A stretch of 38,452 bases of DNA from Deltaproteobacteria bacterium (lineage in GTDB: Bacteria; Desulfobacterota; RBG-13-43-22): the NCBI GenBank assembly GCA_016219065.1, contig JACRCK010000132.1:1-38452 (forward strand), given 5' to 3'. Below the pieces are notes generated by a model. That model saw nothing but the letters and a program-made list of their open reading frames with translations, searched no databases and was not told the DNA's origin. This document shows, in pieces, positions 1 through 8,592 of the stretch. Both the position numbers and the translations under genes were made by a program. Positions within the stretch are counted from its first letter, which is position 1. Each line of letters begins with the position of its first letter.

Positions 1-293
1 AAAAGGGTTTCCCGGGGCTGACCCACAATGGCTTCCGGCGGGCGCCCGACCTGTTGGGCGGCGTAGCGGTTAACATAAGCCACCCGATCGTCCCGATCGA
101 TGACAAAAATAAAGTCGTTGGCGGCCTCCGCCAGGACACCGTAATTCGTCTTCTCCGGGAGAGGCGGTCTCTTCTTTAACTGCCCCCGGGTCGCGGAAGC
201 TTTCAGGGCGGTTACCCGTTTCCGTAACTGCTGCAGTTCGGCCAGCAACTGGGTCTTGGTTCTGGTTTGATCATTCGTCAAGATGGACACCAT
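1..293 (-). CDS. PAS-domain sensor/signalling protein, N-terminal part (truncated by window edge)
   Basis: Reverse-strand translation from ATG at 293: MVSILTNDQTRTKTQLLAELQQLRKRV...YGVLAEAANDFIFVIDRDDRVAYVNRYAAQQVGRPPEAIVGQ, a PAS-like motif; runs off the window. Confidence 0.7.
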   Translation of the reverse strand, partial: MVSILTNDQTRTKTQLLAELQQLRKRVTALKASATRGQLKKRPPLPEKTNYGVLAEAANDFIFVIDRDDRVAYVNRYAAQQVGRPPEAIVGQPRETL

Positions 294-397
294 TTAACCC
301 TTTTTATCTTATTATTTCACATTCCGGTCCAAAAGCAAACTAGACCTTCGACTAAGACTTGCGTTTTTATTTTTTTTGGGAATAATAGGGTACCCAA

Positions 398-2392
398 TTG
401 CGAAGCTTCGTGTCTGAAATGTTACGGCATCCTCTAACCATCCTCTTCTCCCGAGTTTTTCTCGGGATTTTAACGGCTGTCCTGGTCTGGGGCGGCTTAT
501 GTTTCCCTGTGCGGGGCGAAGAGCCCGTCATCCCCTATCCACTCCTGTCTTCCCGGTACAATTCTATCAAAGTGTTCGATATCCGGGGACAATTCGTCGG
601 GCGGATCCTGGCCGAGAAACGGTACTGGGTGCCCATAGAACGCATCCCGGTTTTCCTGCAGAACGCCCTGGTGGCCATCGAAGACGCTCGGTTTTACGAG
701 CACAGCGGCATCGATATCCGGGGCATCGCCCGGGCCCTGGTCAAGGACGTGATGAAGGGCCGCATGGCCGAAGGGGGATCGACCATCACCCAGCAGTTGA
801 TCAAAAACAAGTACCTGTCCCAGGAAAAGACCCTCCAGCGCAAAGTGAAAGAAGGACTGCTGGCCATGGAATACGAACGCAAGTATTCCAAGAAGAAGAT
901 CCTGGAGATGTATTTCAACGAGGTTTTTTTCGGCAACGGGGCCTGGGGGATCGCCCAGGCCTCGCGTCTGTATTTTGATAAAAATCCTGAGGAACTGAAC
1001 GAGGCGGAGTGCGCCCTCCTGGCGGGGGTGCCCAAGGCGCCGTCCCGCTATAATCCCCTGGGGGATTCGCAGAAGGTCCGGGAACGGCGCAACCTGGTTA
1101 TAAAACGGATGGTGGAATTGAACATGGTCCCGGGCGCCCGGGGCGAAAAACTGAAGGCCGCTCCGATCAGCATCATCAAGCCGGGAGAGGCCCCTTATTA
1201 CCTGGAGCATCTGCGCCAGAAGCTACAGGAGCGTTTCGGGCCGGAGATCGTCGAGGGGGGCGGCCTGGAAGTAACCTGTCCCATGGATCTGGAATTGCAG
1301 CGACTGGCCGAACGGGTCATCAGCCTGGGCGTGCCCCGTCTGAACCCCGAACTCCAGGGGGCGCTGATCTGCCTGGATCCGGAAACCGGAAACGTGCTGG
1401 CCGCCGTGGGCGGGGTGGATTTCAAGAAAAGTCCCTACAACCGGGCTTTTTATGCCAAACGGCAGCCCGGGTCGGCCATCAAGCCCTTGATCTACGCGGC
1501 CGCCCTGGATTCGGGCCAGCGGGCCAGCAGTCTTTGGGACGATACGCCGGTGGCCTACAACCGGGGAAACGGGGAAAAATGGACCCCGCTGAATTATGAA
1601 CGCAAACTGGACGGTACCGTGACGCTCCGCAAGGCTTTGGCCTTTTCCAACAACATCATCACCGTGAAGCTGCTGGAAGCCATCGGGGTGCCCTTCATGG
1701 TGGAGTACGCCGCCCGTCTGGGACTTTCCCTGCGTTCCCCGAATGATCTGTCGCTGGCCCTGGGGACGGAAGAGGTGACCCTCAGTGAATTGGTCCAGGC
1801 CTACGTGCCCCTGGTCAATCAAGGCCAGCGGGTGGAGGCCCGGACCATCCTGCGGATTTACGACCGGAACCGGCAGACTTGGCTGGAGGACCCGTTAACG
1901 TCCCAGCCGGCTATCCCCCCGGAGACGGCCTACCTCGTCACCCAGATGCTGCGGGATGTGCTGCGCTACGGGACCGGCAAGACCATCGCCGGCTTCGCCC
2001 AGGAACGGCCGGCGGCCGGCAAGACCGGAACGACCGATGACTATCGGGATGCCTGGTTCATCGGGTACACGCCGCAGTTAATCGCCGGCGTCTGGGTGGG
2101 CCATGACAAACCCCGGCCGGGTGGACGGGGTTTTACCGGGGGGGCTGTCTGCGCTCCTCTCTGGGCCCGTTTCATGGAAGGGGCCCTGAAAAACAAACCG
2201 GTCATGGATTTTACCAGACCCGAGGGGGTGGTGACGGCCCTGATCGATCCGCAAAACGAGGCCTTGGCCAATCCGGAGTGTCCTATAAAGCAGGAAGAGG
2301 TATACCGCAGAGGCACGGAGCCCCTGTTGTTCTGCCCCCAGCATGGCGGCCGCCCGAGCGGTCCTCCGGCCAATGGAGGAATGTTTCCTTAG
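398..2392 (+). CDS. PBP1A-family bifunctional transglycosylase/transpeptidase
   Basis: GT51 motifs (EDARFYEHSGID, GGSTITQQLIKN), transpeptidase SxxK (RQPGSAIKPLIYA) and KTGTT; TTG start. Confidence 0.93.
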   Translation: MRSFVSEMLRHPLTILFSRVFLGILTAVLVWGGLCFPVRGEEPVIPYPLLSSRYNSIKVFDIRGQFVGRILAEKRYWVPIERIPVFLQNALVAIEDARFYEHSGIDIRGIARALVKDVMKGRMAEGGSTITQQLIKNKYLSQEKTLQRKVKEGLLAMEYERKYSKKKILEMYFNEVFFGNGAWGIAQASRLYFDKNPEELNEAECALLAGVPKAPSRYNPLGDSQKVRERRNLVIKRMVELNMVPGARGEKLKAAPISIIKPGEAPYYLEHLRQKLQERFGPEIVEGGGLEVTCPMDLELQRLAERVISLGVPRLNPELQGALICLDPETGNVLAAVGGVDFKKSPYNRAFYAKRQPGSAIKPLIYAAALDSGQRASSLWDDTPVAYNRGNGEKWTPLNYERKLDGTVTLRKALAFSNNIITVKLLEAIGVPFMVEYAARLGLSLRSPNDLSLALGTEEVTLSELVQAYVPLVNQGQRVEARTILRIYDRNRQTWLEDPLTSQPAIPPETAYLVTQMLRDVLRYGTGKTIAGFAQERPAAGKTGTTDDYRDAWFIGYTPQLIAGVWVGHDKPRPGGRGFTGGAVCAPLWARFMEGALKNKPVMDFTRPEGVVTALIDPQNEALANPECPIKQEEVYRRGTEPLLFCPQHGGRPSGPPANGGMFP

Positions 2393-2424
2393 GGGAAGAG
2401 CGCAGAATATCAGAGAAGTTATTC

Positions 2425-2841
2425 TCAATTATTAATTAAAGGCGTTGCTACGGTCTCCACTGCCGAGGACTCCGCGGCCAGGCTGCGAAAGGCCGTCAGG
2501 TAGATGGACCCCGGCCCGAGGTTTTGAACGGCGTGTTTGACCCGGGGCGGGATGACCACCAGTGTGTGGTGATCATCGATCCGTCTTTGCTGAACAAGCT
2601 CCGAACCTTCGTCCTGCCAAACCAGCAGGAACGGAGCGCCCAGGAATAAAAGCCATTCGGTAACCCGCGGGTGGACGTGATTGCCCCGGATCGAACCCGG
2701 CTCCATGGATACCAGGTGAAAAGAGGACCAGTCGATCTCCAGGCCGTTTTTCAGCGGGGATTCCTGGAAGGGGGAGAAGGACCAGCCACGCGGTTCCTGC
2801 CGAAAACCTTCCGGCCGCGATAGTATTAACAGTGTATTCAT
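2425..2841 (-). CDS. Cupin-fold protein (sugar-epimerase-like)
   Basis: GSIRGNHVHPRVTEWLLFLGAPFLLVW...VVIPPRVKHAVQNLG, a cupin-like pattern. Confidence 0.6.
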   Translation of the reverse strand: MNTLLILSRPEGFRQEPRGWSFSPFQESPLKNGLEIDWSSFHLVSMEPGSIRGNHVHPRVTEWLLFLGAPFLLVWQDEGSELVQQRRIDDHHTLVVIPPRVKHAVQNLGPGSIYLTAFRSLAAESSAVETVATPLINN

Positions 2842-3803
2842 CGAAATCTCCTTGGTTGATTATCCATCAGGGGGCCTTGGGCGATCTGCTGCTGTCCCTG
2901 CCGGCCCTGATATCCCTGCGCCGGCATCATTCAGGAAGCCGGTTGGCGCTGGCCGGAAATCCGTCTAACCTGTCCTTGCTGCAGCACCGCCTTCAAGTTC
3001 GGGACCTGCATTCCACCATGGGTAAGGATTGGGCCGGTCTGTACCAGGGAACGCCCCGCTTGTCGGAAGGGCTGTCCGCCTTTTTAAAGAAAATCCAGCG
3101 GGTCTACGTGTTTGCGCCTCGGCCTCCGGACCTCTTGGCTGAAAATATCAAGGAGGCCGGTTCTGCGGAGGTCGTCTGGATACCCTCTTTCCCGGATAAG
3201 GCCGCCGGAAAATCCATCCCCCTGGTCCAACAGGTGGCACTGAACGCTTTAAACATATCCTGGATTTCTCCGAAAGTTTATCTGGTCTCCAGCCGGGGGG
3301 AAAGATCGGCCGGGGAGGCCCTTTTAAAGAGCCTGGGATTGGAGGTTTCCAAAGGGATTCCGATCTGGGCCATCCACCCCGGAAGCGGAGGTCTTCAAAA
3401 AAACTGGCCCATCGAAAATTTTTTGACCCTGGCCGAAAAGCTGCGGCAGGAGCAAGCAGCCGTTCCTTTTTTCATTTTAGGGCCGGTGGAAAGAGAGGTC
3501 AGGCCGGAAATCCGGGCTCTGATAGGGGGGCAGGGCTTCCCGATCCTGGAGGAGACCAGTCTGGCCCTCCTGGCCGGTGTGCTCAGCTGGAGCGACGGAT
3601 ATCTAGGCAATGATTCCGGGGTGACGCACCTGGCCTCTTGTTTAAACCTCCCGACGCTGGCCCTCTTCGGGCCGACCGATCCTCATCTCTGGGGACCGAT
3701 CGGCAGGAAAACGGTTGTCCGGCGCTCTGACGGCACCTGGCCTTCCTTAACCGTGGAGGCGGTGTTGAGGGAATGCCTCAGGATGCTGGCTGCTACGAAG
3801 TAA
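2832..3803 (+). CDS. Glycosyltransferase family 9 (heptosyltransferase-like)
   Basis: WLIIHQGALGDLLLSLPAL N-terminus; IHPGSGGLQKNWPIENF; GNDSGVTHLASCLNLPTLALFGPTDP. Confidence 0.88.
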   Translation: MYSSKSPWLIIHQGALGDLLLSLPALISLRRHHSGSRLALAGNPSNLSLLQHRLQVRDLHSTMGKDWAGLYQGTPRLSEGLSAFLKKIQRVYVFAPRPPDLLAENIKEAGSAEVVWIPSFPDKAAGKSIPLVQQVALNALNISWISPKVYLVSSRGERSAGEALLKSLGLEVSKGIPIWAIHPGSGGLQKNWPIENFLTLAEKLRQEQAAVPFFILGPVEREVRPEIRALIGGQGFPILEETSLALLAGVLSWSDGYLGNDSGVTHLASCLNLPTLALFGPTDPHLWGPIGRKTVVRRSDGTWPSLTVEAVLRECLRMLAATK

Positions 3804-4130
3804 GGCCTCCCCGGTATCACGAGCAGCTAGAGGCGGGGGGGATAAACCCTCCCCTACGGAAAAACAATAATCAATAATCAATTGTTAATTATTAATTGTA
3901 AATGAAAGGGCCAGTAGGGGCAGGCCCCCGTGCCTGCCCGCTCTCTCCTTAAAAAGCCATCCCCCCTACCTGGGATGAAAAAGTCTTTGTCTTATAATTT
4001 TGCATTTTGCATTCAATTTTCGTATTTAGCTAAGCCAAGTCGCCTTTGTATTGAACTTCTTCGCGGAACGCCGAACGGTATTTTCGTATTATGTTTTTAA
4101 ACCAGCAACCAGCAACCAGTACCTCTACCT

Positions 4131-4604
4131 CTACCCCTGCACCACAATAGGATACTTTTTTTTATTCAGCGCTAAGAAAAAAATCCCCTGGTCGTCTTCA
4201 TGGATATAATTGGCGATCTGGTAGTAGGCGGCCCTCAGGAACCGGGCCGGGATGCGCCCGTCTTTTACCAGGCAATAGAGCACATTTTCCCGGCTGAGCC
4301 ACAGGGATTCGGGGTCCAGGGCTTCTTGCCGCTCGTCATTGAAGGTCAGGATGAATTTTTCCTCACCCGCCGGATCAGCGGCAGACCAATCCACCCGCTG
4401 CACGACCAGCGGGGTATCTTCCACCTCCAGGACGCATTTCTGATTGTTCAGGTGGACGATAAAATCCCCCCGGTCGTCTTTTTCCAGGTTTTGGATCAGC
4501 CAGAGGAAAATGGGACGATGGCTGATCTCGGCGCCTTCATGGTACCATTTCCCTTCTTTGCTGACAAAGATCATGCAGGGCGGCAGGGGTTCGGGGGTGT
4601 TCAT
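4131..4604 (-). CDS. DUF1285-like protein
   Basis: MNTPEPLPPCMIFVSKEGKWYHEGAEISHRPI...CVLEVEDTPLVVQRV resembles DUF1285; ATGA overlap (4601-4604) with the upstream gene. Confidence 0.55.
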   Translation of the reverse strand: MNTPEPLPPCMIFVSKEGKWYHEGAEISHRPIFLWLIQNLEKDDRGDFIVHLNNQKCVLEVEDTPLVVQRVDWSAADPAGEEKFILTFNDERQEALDPESLWLSRENVLYCLVKDGRIPARFLRAAYYQIANYIHEDDQGIFFLALNKKKYPIVVQG

Positions 4605-5047
4605 AAGGCCGGGGCCTCGCTGGTAATGAGCATTTTGCCTTCGCCTTCCGCTACGGTTTCTCCTTTTTGATTTCGGCAGACCCCGGCCAGCACGATGACG
4701 CCTCCGACATATTTTTTTGACGGCTTTTTCTCCCGGATCTCCCATTCGGTAATCAGGGTGTCACCGGGGCGGACCGGGGCCGTAAAGCGGATGGTCTCTT
4801 CCAGGAAGGCGATGGTCGTACCGCTGAAAAAGTTCCCCAGGACGCCGACCATCACCGCCGCGGTCAGCGGACCGTGGACGATCCGGGTTTTCAACGGCAG
4901 GGCTTCGGCCAGCAGGGCATTGGCGTGGAGGGCGTTAAAATCCTTGAACAGCCCGCAGGCCAGGATCATATGGGTTTCTGTGAGGGTCAGGGCATCCTTT
5001 ATCTTGTCGCCCACGGAAACCTGGCCAAAAGTTTTGCCGATAAACAT
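4601..5047 (-). CDS. MaoC-like dehydratase (hot-dog fold)
   Basis: FNALHANALLAEALPLKTRIVHGPLTAAVMVGVLGNFFSG...RFTAPVRPGDTLITEWE. Confidence 0.85.
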   Translation of the reverse strand: MFIGKTFGQVSVGDKIKDALTLTETHMILACGLFKDFNALHANALLAEALPLKTRIVHGPLTAAVMVGVLGNFFSGTTIAFLEETIRFTAPVRPGDTLITEWEIREKKPSKKYVGGVIVLAGVCRNQKGETVAEGEGKMLITSEAPAL

Positions 5048-5075
5048 ATGTTATTTTCTCCTTATAGTTTGAGGG

Positions 5076-5182
5076 CTAATAATCAATAATCAGTTCTTAA
5101 TTGTTAATTCTTAACGGGCCGGACGTTTTAACCAGTAACCAGCAACGAGCAACCAGCAACAGGTTTTATTTTCGCATTAAAA
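5076..5182. repeat. AT-rich/ACCAGCA-word intergenic repeat, copy 1
   Basis: ctaataatcaataatcagttcttaattgttaattcttaacgggccggacgttttaaccagtaaccagcaac...acaggttttattttcgcatta. Confidence 0.88.
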
Positions 5183-5626
5183 GTTTTTCCCACTGTCCAG
5201 CAGGAGGGTAACCGGCCCATCATTGATCAGGGAAACTTCCATCATTTCCTGGAAGCGGCCGCCGGCCACCGGCAGGCCGGCCGCCTTGATTTTTTGAATA
5301 AACAATTCATAAAGGGGCCCGGCCTTTTCGGGTGGAGCGCAATGGGAAAAAGAAGGTCTCCGCCCCTTCCGGCAATCGCCCCAGAGTGTGAATTGAGAAA
5401 CGATCAATAAGGAACCGTGAAGGTCCATTACCGAGAGGTTGAACCGGCCCTGATCATCGGCAAAGATCCGCAGATGCAGAACCTTCTCCACCAGATAACC
5501 CACATCCTCCTCCGTGTCGTCCTGGCCGACGCCCAGAAAAATCAACAAACCGGGACCGATCTCCCCCACGGTTTCCTGTTGAACTCGAACCGAGGCTTGT
5601 TTAACGCGCTGGACAACGAGACGCAA
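5177..5626 (-). CDS. dtd: D-aminoacyl-tRNA deacylase
   Basis: LRLVVQRVKQASVRV...SQFTLWGDCRKGRRPSFSHCAPPEKA...GRFQEMMEVSLINDGPVTLLLDS; TTG start at 5626 chosen by family alignment, ORF opens at 5665. Confidence 0.92.
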   Translation of the reverse strand: MRLVVQRVKQASVRVQQETVGEIGPGLLIFLGVGQDDTEEDVGYLVEKVLHLRIFADDQGRFNLSVMDLHGSLLIVSQFTLWGDCRKGRRPSFSHCAPPEKAGPLYELFIQKIKAAGLPVAGGRFQEMMEVSLINDGPVTLLLDSGKNF

Positions 5627-5654
5627 GGAGAACCTTTCTGGAAAAAAGAAAAAC

Positions 5655-5745
5655 CTAATAATCAATTCTTAATTGTTAATCTTAACGGACCGAACGTTTT
5701 TTAACCAGTAACCAGTAACCAGCAACAGGTTTTATTTCGTATTAA
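5655..5745. repeat. AT-rich/ACCAGCA-word intergenic repeat, copy 2
   Basis: ctaataatcaattcttaattgttaatcttaacggaccgaacgttttttaaccagtaaccagtaaccagcaacaggttttatttcgtatta; same order as copy 1. Confidence 0.88.
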
Positions 5746-6740
5746 AATTCGATGTTCGATGTTTGATTTGTTTCCTCTCCGGAAAGCCCTTCACGGGCGA
5801 TTTCAGCGATTTCGGGATTGTGATGATTCTGCAGCCCTTGCAGAAGGGCCTTCTTCCGCGGGTCCCGGACCCGGCTGATCAGAAAGGCCGCGTCCCCCGT
5901 CACCTGGTCCGGCGATCCTGTCAGCAGGGGGGCCAGGGCCTCCAGAATTCCGCCCTGGAGGTCGCTTTCGGCGTCGATGAGTTCTTCGAAAAGGGCCATG
6001 GCGCCCAGCTTGATCCCGAATTCTTCCGCCTCCAAAAGCCGAGCCGCCAGGGGCAGGTTTTCCGGGTGGAGCCGAAGCCGTTCGACAGCTTCGTCCAGGC
6101 GTTTTTCCAACAGGTCGTTCCGGTAAAGGCTGAGCAGAAAGTCTTCGGAAGATATCCGGACCAGCCATTCAGCGAGTTCGGTTTCGGAGTGCATCCCGGT
6201 GAGGAAGACTTCCTCGCCGAGGACCGTGGTAGGTGCGGCCCTGGGCTGGTAGCGTTCCGCCCATTCGGGAAAGAGGAGGATATCCACCACGCGGGTCCGG
6301 ATGTTGGCTCCGGCGGCGGCCAGCTTATGGGCCAGTTCGACCATCCGGGGACAAAATGGACAGGAAGGGGTGATGAGCACCGTTATGGTCAAGGGGGCCT
6401 GAAAATTTTCGAGAACAGCCAGGGTACCGGGATGCAAGGCTGGTTTTTCCCCGGCCAGAATTTTCACCAAAGTTAAAAAAGGGGGCCACTCGAGGCCTTC
6501 CGGGACGGCCTGATAAAAATGACGGAAAGCCCCCTGATTCCCCAGGGAAAATGCGGGGAGCTCCAAATTCCCCAGACCAGCGGTCTCGCCGAGGACCCAG
6601 GGGATTCCCACTTCCCGGTTCATTCGCAGGAGAAAGGTTTCCAGCAGGGCGCTGCGCGGGTCTTCGCCCCGGGGATAAAATTTCAGCGCCAGGTCCTGGG
6701 GCCGGGATTCGAGAAACGCTTTGAGCAATTGTTCGTCCAT
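5742..6740 (-). CDS. Thioredoxin/glutaredoxin-like protein with CPFC motif
   Basis: APLTITVLITPSCPFCPRMVELAHKLAAAG plus cis-Pro-like AAPTTVLGEEVFLTG. Confidence 0.65.
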   Translation of the reverse strand: MDEQLLKAFLESRPQDLALKFYPRGEDPRSALLETFLLRMNREVGIPWVLGETAGLGNLELPAFSLGNQGAFRHFYQAVPEGLEWPPFLTLVKILAGEKPALHPGTLAVLENFQAPLTITVLITPSCPFCPRMVELAHKLAAAGANIRTRVVDILLFPEWAERYQPRAAPTTVLGEEVFLTGMHSETELAEWLVRISSEDFLLSLYRNDLLEKRLDEAVERLRLHPENLPLAARLLEAEEFGIKLGAMALFEELIDAESDLQGGILEALAPLLTGSPDQVTGDAAFLISRVRDPRKKALLQGLQNHHNPEIAEIAREGLSGEETNQTSNIEF

Positions 6741-6969
6741 TCGCTATGATCCCGGGGCAGTATAGGACCCGGTAATTCCAGGGGTCAAGAAAAAAGGCAG
6801 CCCGGAGAGGCAGCGCTCCAAGACGGCTAATTTTTACTTGGCATTCCTATTGGATAACTTTATAGTAGCGCCCGGGATCGTATGCCCGCGAAGCATGAAA
6901 ATTTTATCCGGCTTGGGGTTGCCCGTAGGGGGTTATACCCGTCATCTGCGTTAACTTAAGCCCACGTCA

Positions 6970-7009
6970 TTCCGGACGAATCACGCCATAGGCGTGATGA
7001 GATCCGGAA
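6970..7009. repeat. Nested inverted repeat: TTCCGGA outer stem, ATCACGCC/GGCGTGAT inner stem
   Basis: 6970 TTCCGGA..ATCACGCC-ATA-GGCGTGAT..TCCGGAA 7009 read directly. Confidence 0.75.
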
Positions 7010-7137
7010 GCCAGGGCCGTCAGGGGCTTAAAACTACCCTATCAGAGCTTAGTATTTGTATTAAACTAATACGCCGAACGCCGAACGCCGAACGCTCAAC
7101 GCAGAACGGTATTTTCGTATTAAGGCAAGGAGCCGCC

Positions 7138-8355
7138 ATGAAAAAGCTGTTCATTATCTTGCTGGTATTTTCCGTGTTAGGGCTGATCGGGTTCTCCTTG
7201 GCGGCCAATCCGACCGGGAGAACGAACCCCGCTGAAAAAGCCGTTTCCCCGCCAAAGCCGGCCCCCGCCGGGAAGAATTTACCGACTGATAAAAGCGCTC
7301 CTGCGGGCCTTACCGTCCCGGCGCCGGGTGATCCGATGAAGACCCAGACCGGTGACGGCCAACGCCAGGAAGCCTTTAAAACCAGCCTGCATCATACCGG
7401 CCGGGGACTGGCTTTCTGGTACGGCAAGGAGCAGAAGGGCCTGGAACTACTGACCGGCCAGCCTTATGAGAAACTGGCTTGCAAACAGTGCCATATCGGA
7501 TCCTGCCAGGGTTGTCACCAGCCGGTCAAGAAAACGAAAGGCCAGGCGGACAGACTGGGCCCGGTGGATCAACAGACGTGTCTGAAATGCCATGACCGCC
7601 TGGCAGCCCTGCAGCAGCAGATGCGGGAGGGCAAAAAGGAAGACGTCCACGCCGCCCTGGGCATGACCTGCCTGGACTGCCATACCTCCCGGGAGATGCA
7701 CGGCGACGGCCGGATCTACGATTCCCAGAAGCAGCCCGGGGCGATGGATGCCCGCTGCGATCGGTGCCATGAGGAAATTTCCGACAGCTATTCGCACCGG
7801 AAGCACGTTGAAAAGGTTTCCTGCCAGGCCTGCCACGCTCATACGGTGTTGAGCCGGACCAGTACCCAGTTCGAAATATTGGGCCGGGAAGGGAAAAGGG
7901 TGAGCGTCCCCCAAACCGACTGGGTCTTTCTGATGAACCGGGGAGGGGAATTGACCGCGGCCGGATTGGAGAGCTGGGTGCTTCCGGATGGAAAAACCTT
8001 TATGGCCTTTGCCCCGGACGGCAGCCACGGTATCGGTAAAACAGGCCGAAAATGTGGCGAGTGCCACGCCAGCCCCTGGATGTTCCAGGCCCAAAAGGGT
8101 AAAGTAAATTTATCCTGGATTGAAAAGGAAGAGTTGAAAAAAGGGAAAGGATTGGTTCCGGTGGTGGAGGGCGTCATCTACGACCTGGTTCATCAGAAAT
8201 TTGAAAACGGGAAATGGACGCCGCTGGAAGCCGCCGGACCGGCAACCGTTCAATTTGCCGGAACCGGGGGACCGGTTGCGGAGAACCATTTCAGAAAAAT
8301 GTTGAAGGTAAAGAGCGAAAAGCCGGAAGGGAAGGAAAAAAAGAAGAAAAAATGA
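7138..8355 (+). CDS. Secreted multiheme c-type cytochrome (seven CXXCH motifs)
   Basis: Signal peptide MKKLFIILLVFSVLGLIGFSLAA; CKQCH, CQGCH, CLKCH, CLDCH, CDRCH, CQACH, CGECH; AAGGAG RBS before ATG at 7138. Confidence 0.88.
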   Translation: MKKLFIILLVFSVLGLIGFSLAANPTGRTNPAEKAVSPPKPAPAGKNLPTDKSAPAGLTVPAPGDPMKTQTGDGQRQEAFKTSLHHTGRGLAFWYGKEQKGLELLTGQPYEKLACKQCHIGSCQGCHQPVKKTKGQADRLGPVDQQTCLKCHDRLAALQQQMREGKKEDVHAALGMTCLDCHTSREMHGDGRIYDSQKQPGAMDARCDRCHEEISDSYSHRKHVEKVSCQACHAHTVLSRTSTQFEILGREGKRVSVPQTDWVFLMNRGGELTAAGLESWVLPDGKTFMAFAPDGSHGIGKTGRKCGECHASPWMFQAQKGKVNLSWIEKEELKKGKGLVPVVEGVIYDLVHQKFENGKWTPLEAAGPATVQFAGTGGPVAENHFRKMLKVKSEKPEGKEKKKKK

Positions 8356-8592
8356 AATGGTCTTTAACCAGTAGGGGCAACCCCCTGTGGTTGCCCGCCT
8401 GGGAGTACACTGCGGGGTTCGGAGTTGACGCCGGAGCGTCCAAATCTTGCGTTCCCCTGTCGGAGTATGGGAACGATAAAACGTCATTGCCGGATCGCGG
8501 AAGGGGCCGACGTTTCGGTAATTTGAATTTTGGTCATTCGGATTTGTTTCGGATTTCGGATTTCGGATTTTCAGTGGTTTGGATCGAATTGC

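Noticed and set aside
7072-7125. CRISPR array
   Set aside because: The CGCCGAACG repeats are 7-nt words without spacers of uniform length; no cas genes anywhere in the window.
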